Source: an uncultured Selenomonadales bacterium
GTDB lineage: Bacteria; Bacillota; Negativicutes; Selenomonadales; Selenomonadaceae
Reading direction: 5' to 3'
NCBI GenBank assembly: GCA_947167555.1
Contig: CAMVIO010000011.1
Location: forward strand, 1-19,266
DNA: 19,266 bases
The notes beneath the pieces are model-generated. The model saw only the letters and a program-made list of their open reading frames with translations. It had not been told where the DNA came from and did no database searches. Shown here piece by piece: positions 14,738-19,266 of the stretch. The position numbers were made by a program, and so were the translations under genes. How positions within the stretch are numbered: the first letter of the stretch is position 1; the number at the start of each line of letters is the position of its first letter.

Positions 14738-15409
14738 ATGGCAATCAAGATTCTGATCGCGGACGATCATGCGCTGCTGCGGCAAGGAATCAAACGGGTG
14801 CTGAATTTCGAGGACGACCTGGAGGTGGTCGGCGAGGCGTCGGAAGGGCAGGAGGCTCTGTCCCGGACGTTGGTGCTTCAGCCGGACATTTTGCTGATCG
14901 ACCTGAACATGCCGGGACTCAATGGTATCGAGGTGACGAAGCAGCTTGTGGCGGCGCGGGTCAAAACACGCATTATCGCGCTGACCGTGCACGACAGCGA
15001 TCGTTACGTTCTCGAAATGCTCCGGAACGGAGCCCTCGGTTATTTGCTGAAGGACGTAGAGCCGGCGATGCTGATCAAGGCGGTCCATGTGGTCGCGGGC
15101 GGCGGCACTTTCGTCTATCCGAAGCTGGCCGAGCGGATTTTTGGCGGTTTGTCCGAGGGCGCGGACGTCAAGGCGAAAGCGAAGGAAATGTGGCGCGACG
15201 GCAGGGGAGACCGCCTGACGGCGCGGGAAATGGATGTGCTTGCCTGCATCGCGAAAGGCTTCTCGAATCAGGACATCGCCAAGGCGCTCTTTGTCAGTGA
15301 AAAAACGGTCAAGAACCATTTGACGAACATTTTCCGGAAGCTGAATGTCAACGACCGCACGCAGGCGTTGATTTACGTGCTGAAAAACAAGATCGTTTCG
15401 CTGGACTAG
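14738..15409 (+). CDS. NarL/FixJ family two-component response regulator
   Basis: The protein has 223 residues. The receiver domain (1 to about 122) has the acidic pair Asp9/Asp10, phosphoacceptor Asp55 (LLIDLNMPG), Thr83 and Lys105. After a linker of about 35 residues comes a LuxR-type helix-turn-helix (about 158-220) with LTAREMDVLACIAKGFSNQDIA and VSEKTVKNHLTNIFRKL. It should bind DNA as a phosphorylated dimer. ATG 14738 has GAGG eight bases upstream; an in-frame GTG at 14729 overlaps that site and is unlikely. The gene follows the secretin by 27 bases and may be read from the long operon, from its own internal promoter, or both. No sensor kinase gene is nearby, so its signal and targets are unknown. 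No hairpin terminator is evident after it. Confidence 0.93.
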   Translation: MAIKILIADDHALLRQGIKRVLNFEDDLEVVGEASEGQEALSRTLVLQPDILLIDLNMPGLNGIEVTKQLVAARVKTRIIALTVHDSDRYVLEMLRNGALGYLLKDVEPAMLIKAVHVVAGGGTFVYPKLAERIFGGLSEGADVKAKAKEMWRDGRGDRLTAREMDVLACIAKGFSNQDIAKALFVSEKTVKNHLTNIFRKLNVNDRTQALIYVLKNKIVSLD

Positions 15410-15439
15410 GACTGTCGAAAGTTCTTTGCGGTGTTGCGA

Positions 15440-15468
15440 TTGACATTTCCTGCGGTTCGGTATAGGAT
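15440..15468 (+). promoter_or_regulatory. cbiL: Promoter of the tetrapyrrole operon
   Basis: A perfect TTGACA (15440-15445) is followed after 17 bases by TAGGAT (15463-15468, four of six). An alternative -10, TATAGG at 15461-15466, leaves 15 bases. It lies in the 128-base gap after the response regulator. The predicted leader before ATG 15538 is about 60 bases, too short for a cobalamin riboswitch. Confidence 0.7.
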
Positions 15469-15537
15469 TGTTTATGAGAAATCGTTGAAAATGTTCAGGA
15501 TTCATTTATGTTTCCGCATGGGGAGGAGCATATATAG

Positions 15538-16245
15538 ATGAAAGGCACGTTTTACGGGATCGGCGTCGGGCCGGGCGACCCGGAGCTCTTGACGATGAAA
15601 GCGGTCAAGGCGATCGAGAAAGTGGATATTATCATCGCTCCGAAGACGGAGAAGAAGGACGGCAGCGTTGCCCTCGATATTGCGCGCCCGTATCTGAAAG
15701 GAGATGTGCGCATCGTCTATCAGGTGTTCCCGATGGTAAAAGGCTTTGCGGCGGACGATGCCGCATGGCAGAAAAACAAGGAAGAAATCCTCGGTTTCCT
15801 GGCGGAGGGCAAAAACGTGGCGTTCCTGACGCTGGGGGACGCGATGTTTTTCAGCACTTATATTTATGTGTTCCGGCTTTTGGAAAAAGAGGACATCAAG
15901 ATCGAGACGATTCCGGGCATTCCCGCGTTTGTCGCGATGGGCAGCCATCTCGGATGGCCGATTGTCGAAGGCGACGACGTATTGTCGGTAATCCCTGCGA
16001 CAGCGGACGCGGAAAAAATCGAGAAAGTTCTGGGCGTCTCCGACAATGTCGTCTTGATGAAGGTCTACAAGAATTTCCCGGAAGTCGCGGGACTTCTGGA
16101 GAAGAACGATATGCTCGACCACGCCGTGATGGTCAGCCGCTGCGGCCTTCCCGATGAGGAGCGCATCGATGACATCCGCGCGCGCAAGGAGCAGCCCGTC
16201 AATTATCTTTCGACCATTTTAGCGCGAAGGACGCCAGAAAAATGA
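15538..16245 (+). CDS. cbiL: (Cobalt-)precorrin-2 C20-methyltransferase
   Basis: The protein has 235 residues, normal for CbiL/CobI. It adds a methyl group from S-adenosylmethionine at C20 of (cobalt-)precorrin-2, the first committed step to cobalamin. The tetrapyrrole-methylase marks are GVGPGDPELLT (9-19), FLTLGDAMFFSTYIY (96-110), IPGIPA (125-130) and the C-terminal LSTILA region. The Tyr-rich STYIYVF segment is typical of C20 methyltransferases rather than CobA. GGGAGGAG (15521-15528) is nine bases before ATG 15538. The stop overlaps the next start (ATGA). The name CbiL (anaerobic route, cobalt inserted early) is an inference from the presumed anaerobic host; CobI is the aerobic counterpart. 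It is unusual that it heads an operon of heme/siroheme precursor genes. Confidence 0.9.
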   Translation: MKGTFYGIGVGPGDPELLTMKAVKAIEKVDIIIAPKTEKKDGSVALDIARPYLKGDVRIVYQVFPMVKGFAADDAAWQKNKEEILGFLAEGKNVAFLTLGDAMFFSTYIYVFRLLEKEDIKIETIPGIPAFVAMGSHLGWPIVEGDDVLSVIPATADAEKIEKVLGVSDNVVLMKVYKNFPEVAGLLEKNDMLDHAVMVSRCGLPDEERIDDIRARKEQPVNYLSTILARRTPEK

Positions 16246-16898
16246 TTAAAGAAAGAACGTCATATCCGGCACTCTTATGGCTGACCGGCCGAGAGGCTGT
16301 CGTTGTCGGCGGCGGCCCTGTGGCTCTGCACCGCATCGAAGGACTTCTCGATGCGGGCGTGAAAGTGCGCGTCATTGCGCCGGAAGCCATTGATGAGATT
16401 GTCAATCTTGTGGTAGCGGGGCAGATCAAATGGCATAAGGAGCCCTTTGCCACGTCCATGATCCGAGGCGCCTCGATCGTGGTTTGCGCGACGGACGATA
16501 TCGACGTGAACCGTCGGGCGGCTTGGGCGGCGAAATCCATGGGCGCGATGGTGAATATGGCGGCGCCGCCGATGGAACTCAGCGATTTTACCGTGCCCGC
16601 CAGCGTGCGTCGTGGCGATTTGCTGCTCACTGTATCGACGGGCGGCGCGTGCCCCGAGCTTTCGCGGCGCATTCGGGGCGATCTGGAATCGCTGGCCGAT
16701 ATATATGCGCCCTGGCTGGAGAAGCTTGTGCCGATTCGCGAAGAGATCAAGGACCGTCTAGCGTCCAGCGAGGAGCGGCGCGATTTTTGGCGCAAGGCGT
16801 TGTCGGCGGACGTCATGGCGTTGGTGCGCGAAGGAAAGTTAGAAAAAGCAGAGGAACTGGTAAAGAATGCAGTTGATCGCAGTAGGCCTGAATCATAA
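16242..16898 (+). CDS. Precorrin-2 dehydrogenase / sirohydrochlorin ferrochelatase-like protein (Met8/SirC/CysG N-terminal family)
   Basis: The protein has 218 residues. It should oxidise precorrin-2 to sirohydrochlorin with NAD+, and some relatives also insert iron or cobalt. It shows the NAD-binding VVVGGGPVAL (20-29), CATDDIDVN (82-90), FTVPASVRRGDLLLTVST (116-133) and PELSRRIR (138-145). Two positions look odd. The stretch that usually reads like VNVVDDPE, with the active-site Asp (Asp141 of yeast Met8p), is VNMAAPPME here. The family's SGGTSP is GGACP, with Cys137 where CysG has its regulatory Ser128. Activity is therefore less certain than family membership. The start ATG overlaps the cbiL stop by four bases, and the 3' end overlaps hemA by 32 bases. 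The C-terminus beyond about residue 150 is poorly conserved, as is normal. Confidence 0.85.
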   Translation: MIKERTSYPALLWLTGREAVVVGGGPVALHRIEGLLDAGVKVRVIAPEAIDEIVNLVVAGQIKWHKEPFATSMIRGASIVVCATDDIDVNRRAAWAAKSMGAMVNMAAPPMELSDFTVPASVRRGDLLLTVSTGGACPELSRRIRGDLESLADIYAPWLEKLVPIREEIKDRLASSEERRDFWRKALSADVMALVREGKLEKAEELVKNAVDRSRPES

Positions 16899-18189
16899 AA
16901 CAGCGCCCGTGGAAATTCGCGAGCGCTTTTCCATACCCAAGGAACGTGTGCGCGGCGGACTGATCGCGTTGTCGAGCTATGAGACGGTCAGCGAGGCCGT
17001 GGTGCTCTCCACTTGCAACCGCAGCGAGATTTACGCGGTGGCGGAGGACGCCGAGGGCGGCATGGACGCCCTGAAGGATTTTTGGGCGGATCTGACGGGC
17101 ATCGACGAGAGCATGGAGCCGTATCTATATTGTTTTGTCCATGAGGACGCAATCCGTCATCTGTTCCGCGTGGCGGCAAGTCTTGATTCGCTGGTCATCG
17201 GCGAAGGGCAGATATTGAGCCAGGTCAAGGACGCCTATGCGATGGCCCATGACGCGGGAACGACCTCGACGGTACTCAACACCTTGTTTCATCGAGCCAT
17301 AACGACGGGAAAACGCGTGCGCACCGAAACACGGATCGCGTTCAGCGCGGTATCGGTCAGCTACGCGGCGGTGGAACTGGCGCGGGAGATTTTCGGCGGC
17401 AGCCTGGAAAAGACCAGCGCGCTGATCTACGGTGCGGGTCGTATGGCGGAGTTGACCATAGAGAATCTTTTGGGGCGCGGCGTGAAAAAGATTTACGTCG
17501 CCAATCATCACAGGGAAAAAGCGGAAGAGATTGCGGAAAAATACGGCGGCAAAGCCGTGGATTTCGATGTGGCGCTGGAGCAGGCGGAAGACATCGGCAT
17601 CGTCGTGACGTCTACGGGCGCTCCCCATTATGTCGTGCATCCGAAAGAGGCACGGCGCGCGATGAAGAAGCGCGAAGGCCGCTCGCTGCTGTTTTTTGAT
17701 ATTGCCGTGCCTCGGGACGTCGATCCCGACGTGGGCGAGATTGACGGCGTCACGGTCTACAATATCGACGACCTTGAAGAAGTTGTCGATGAGCACCGCG
17801 AGGAGCGGCAAAAAGAAGCCCATCAGGCGGAGGGCATTGTCGAGGAAGAGGTTGCGTCGATTCTCGACAAGTTCCGGTATTTGTCATTCCAGCCTTTGAT
17901 GGCGCGGCTTTCCCAACGCGCGGACAAGATCCGCCGTCGCGAAGTGCGCCGCGCGGTAAGCAAGCTGCCGGAGCTCAACGAAACGGAGCAGAAGGTGCTC
18001 GACCAGATGACCAAGATGATCGTCAGGAAGCTGCTGCGCTTCCCGATGATGACTATCAGCGCGGCGGCGGGCACGGAGCGCGAGGCTTTTTATGTGGACG
18101 CGATGAAGCGTCTTTTCAAGCTCGATTATTTAGGAGAGGCGGAAACACTCGGTGAAGAATCAAATCATCATCGGTACGCGGGGGAGTAA
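16867..18189 (+). CDS. hemA: Glutamyl-tRNA reductase
   Basis: The protein has 440 residues, a usual length. It reduces glutamyl-tRNA(Glu) to glutamate-1-semialdehyde with NADPH, the first committed step of the C5 route to tetrapyrroles. Visible sites are GLNHKTAPVEIRER (7-20), the catalytic Cys50 in LSTCNRSEIYAV, SLVIGEGQILSQVKDAY (108-124) and the NADPH loop GAGRMAEL (189-196). The C-terminal helical dimerisation region is present. ATG 16867 lies inside the end of the preceding gene (32-base overlap in another frame) with GAGG 12 bases upstream. Translation from this ATG is supported because the conserved segment starts within six residues. It overlaps hemC by 38 bases. Such overlaps suggest coupled translation of the pathway. 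Confidence 0.97.
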   Translation: MQLIAVGLNHKTAPVEIRERFSIPKERVRGGLIALSSYETVSEAVVLSTCNRSEIYAVAEDAEGGMDALKDFWADLTGIDESMEPYLYCFVHEDAIRHLFRVAASLDSLVIGEGQILSQVKDAYAMAHDAGTTSTVLNTLFHRAITTGKRVRTETRIAFSAVSVSYAAVELAREIFGGSLEKTSALIYGAGRMAELTIENLLGRGVKKIYVANHHREKAEEIAEKYGGKAVDFDVALEQAEDIGIVVTSTGAPHYVVHPKEARRAMKKREGRSLLFFDIAVPRDVDPDVGEIDGVTVYNIDDLEEVVDEHREERQKEAHQAEGIVEEEVASILDKFRYLSFQPLMARLSQRADKIRRREVRRAVSKLPELNETEQKVLDQMTKMIVRKLLRFPMMTISAAAGTEREAFYVDAMKRLFKLDYLGEAETLGEESNHHRYAGE

Positions 18190-19087
18190 GCTGGCGCTTT
18201 GGCAGGCCGATTATATAGAGCAGCGGCTTCGAGAGGAATATCCGGGGCTTTCCGTCACGCAAAAGCGCGTAACGACAAAGGGGGACAGGATTCTCGACGT
18301 GCCGCTGGCGAAGATCGGCGGCAAGGGGCTTTTCACGAAGGAACTGGAAGAAGAAATGCTGTCCGGCGGCATAGATCTCGCCGTGCACAGCTTGAAGGAT
18401 ATGCCGGCGAAGGTGCCGGACGGTCTCGTTATAGCGGCAGTCACGAAGCGGCTTGATCCGGGGGATGCCCTGGTGTCGAACCGCTTTTCGTCGTTTGAGG
18501 AATTGCCGAAAGGCGCGCGGGTCGGTACGTCGAGTCTTCGCCGTCGGGCGCAGCTCCTTTGCGCGCGCCCCGATCTTGAAATGCTCGATCTTCGCGGAAA
18601 TGTCAATACGCGGCTCAGGAAGCTCGACGAGGGCGAGTACGACGCAATCGTGCTGGCCGTCGCGGGACTGAAGCGGCTCGGTTTCGCCGACCGTATCCGG
18701 CAGGTTCTTCCGAGGGAAATGGTGCTGCCCGCCGTCGGACAGGGGGCGCTGGCCATCGAGACGAGGGAGGACGACAGAGAAACGCGGGATATGCTCGCGT
18801 TCCTGCGTGACGACGACACGATCTGCTGCACGGAAGCGGAGCGTTCGTTCCTCGCGCGGGTCGAGGGCGGCTGCCAGGTGCCGGTGGGCGTCTATGCGAC
18901 GGCGGAGGGCGACGGACTCAAGGTCGAGGCGGTTATCGCGTCGCTGGACGGGCAGCGGTTCTATCGCGGCGATGTGAATGGAACCCGCAGGGACGCGGCG
19001 AAGCTTGGCGAAAATCTCGCCGAGAAGCTGCTCGACGAGGGCGGCGCGGAAATATTGAAGGAATTAGGATTATTGGTTGGAGAGTGA
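18152..19087 (+). CDS. hemC: Porphobilinogen deaminase (hydroxymethylbilane synthase)
   Basis: The protein has 311 residues. It joins four porphobilinogen molecules into hydroxymethylbilane using a covalent dipyrromethane cofactor. The cofactor cysteine is Cys241 in EGGCQVPVG. Other marks are IGTRGSKLALWQA (7-19), KGDRILDVPLAKIGGKGLFTKELE (about 43-66), the catalytic Asp83 in VHSLKDMP (78-85), GTSSLRRRAQL (125-135) and LRGNVNTRL (147-155). The start is GTG 18152, within the end of hemA, with AGGAGAGG (18132-18139) 12 bases upstream. The partial cobA gene follows after six bases. HemB and HemL, also needed for this route, are not in the window and may lie just downstream. Confidence 0.97.
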   Translation: MKNQIIIGTRGSKLALWQADYIEQRLREEYPGLSVTQKRVTTKGDRILDVPLAKIGGKGLFTKELEEEMLSGGIDLAVHSLKDMPAKVPDGLVIAAVTKRLDPGDALVSNRFSSFEELPKGARVGTSSLRRRAQLLCARPDLEMLDLRGNVNTRLRKLDEGEYDAIVLAVAGLKRLGFADRIRQVLPREMVLPAVGQGALAIETREDDRETRDMLAFLRDDDTICCTEAERSFLARVEGGCQVPVGVYATAEGDGLKVEAVIASLDGQRFYRGDVNGTRRDAAKLGENLAEKLLDEGGAEILKELGLLVGE

Positions 19088-19093
19088 AACAGT

Positions 19094-19266
19094 ATGCCGG
19101 GAATGGTATTCCTTGTCGGCGCGGGGCCGGGAGATTATCGGCTGATCACGCTGAAAGCGATTGAGTGCTTGAAAAAGGCTGATGTCGTCGTTTACGACCG
19201 TCTCGCCGACGACCGCATCCTGCGCTGGGCGAAGAATGACGCGGAAATGATTTACGTGGGCAAGGC
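19094..19266 (+). CDS. cobA: Uroporphyrinogen-III C-methyltransferase, 3' partial
   Basis: Only the first 57 codons are in the window; the frame runs off the right edge. The start MVFLVGAGPGDYRLITLKA, then ADVVVYDRLADDRIL and YVGK, matches the N-terminus of SUMT-type methylases. These use S-adenosylmethionine to methylate uroporphyrinogen III at C2 and C7, giving precorrin-2. GGAGAG (19079-19084), which includes the end of hemC, is nine bases before ATG 19094. In many Clostridia and Negativicutes this gene is fused to hemD (uroporphyrinogen-III synthase). Whether it is here cannot be seen, but such a fusion would fill the missing step between HemC and this enzyme. The product, precorrin-2, is the substrate of the first two genes of the operon. 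Confidence 0.9.
   Translation, partial: MPGMVFLVGAGPGDYRLITLKAIECLKKADVVVYDRLADDRILRWAKNDAEMIYVGK

Noticed and set aside
13811..15505. Long minus-strand open frame (564 codons) opposite the secretin and response regulator genes
   Set aside because: It lies wholly antisense to two clear genes, is Arg/His/Gln-rich like a frame mirror of GC-rich codons, and has no recognisable domain or ribosome binding site.
15469..15537. Possible cobalamin riboswitch before cbiL
   Set aside because: The leader after the predicted promoter is only about 60 bases and shows no B12-box-like core, far shorter than a cobalamin riboswitch.

Overview
The window is a chromosomal stretch of a GC-rich bacterium with two membranes. 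Several features fit the Negativicutes (for example a Selenomonas- or Mitsuokella-like organism): an outer-membrane secretin, a dTDP-rhamnose enzyme, strong Gram-positive-style Shine-Dalgarno sequences (AGGAGG, GGAGG) and an anaerobic-type tetrapyrrole operon. This placement is inference; there is no rRNA or other marker gene here. Almost every base is coding. The DNA turns AT-rich only between 8596 and 8978.

Layout. (1) 1-549 is the end of a gamma-carbonic anhydrase-like gene, closed by a clear terminator (563-596). (2) 609-4707, + strand: a promoter, then rfbD and a galE-like epimerase (sugar-nucleotide supply for surface polysaccharide), a YdcF/ElyC-type membrane protein and a MATE exporter. 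(3) A 20-bp perfect stem-loop (4728-4774) lies between convergent genes and probably terminates both ways. (4) 4817-8595, - strand: potABCD, a complete polyamine ABC importer in a tightly overlapped operon with its own promoter (8653-8680). (5) 8596-8978: AT-rich divergent intergenic region with inverted repeats. (6) 8979-15409, + strand: phosphohexomutase, galU and pgi (Fru-6-P, Glc-6-P, Glc-1-P, UDP-Glc), running without a break into a GspC/PilP-like bitopic protein, a short secretin and a NarL/FixJ-type response regulator that also seems to have its own extended -10 promoter inside the secretin gene. (7) 15440 to the end: a strong promoter drives cbiL, a precorrin-2 dehydrogenase-like gene, hemA, hemC and the start of cobA. 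These are the early steps from glutamyl-tRNA to uroporphyrinogen III, precorrin-2 and then B12 or siroheme.

I see no phage, transposase, CRISPR array, tRNA or rRNA, and no clearly new multi-gene system. The items most worth a second look are: the secretin pair coupled to glucose-phosphate metabolism; the precorrin-2 dehydrogenase-like protein, which lacks the usual active-site Asp and Ser; the internal promoter of the response regulator; the dispersed-repeat-like terminator; the hairpin over the YdcF-gene ribosome binding site; and the AT-rich intergenic region.
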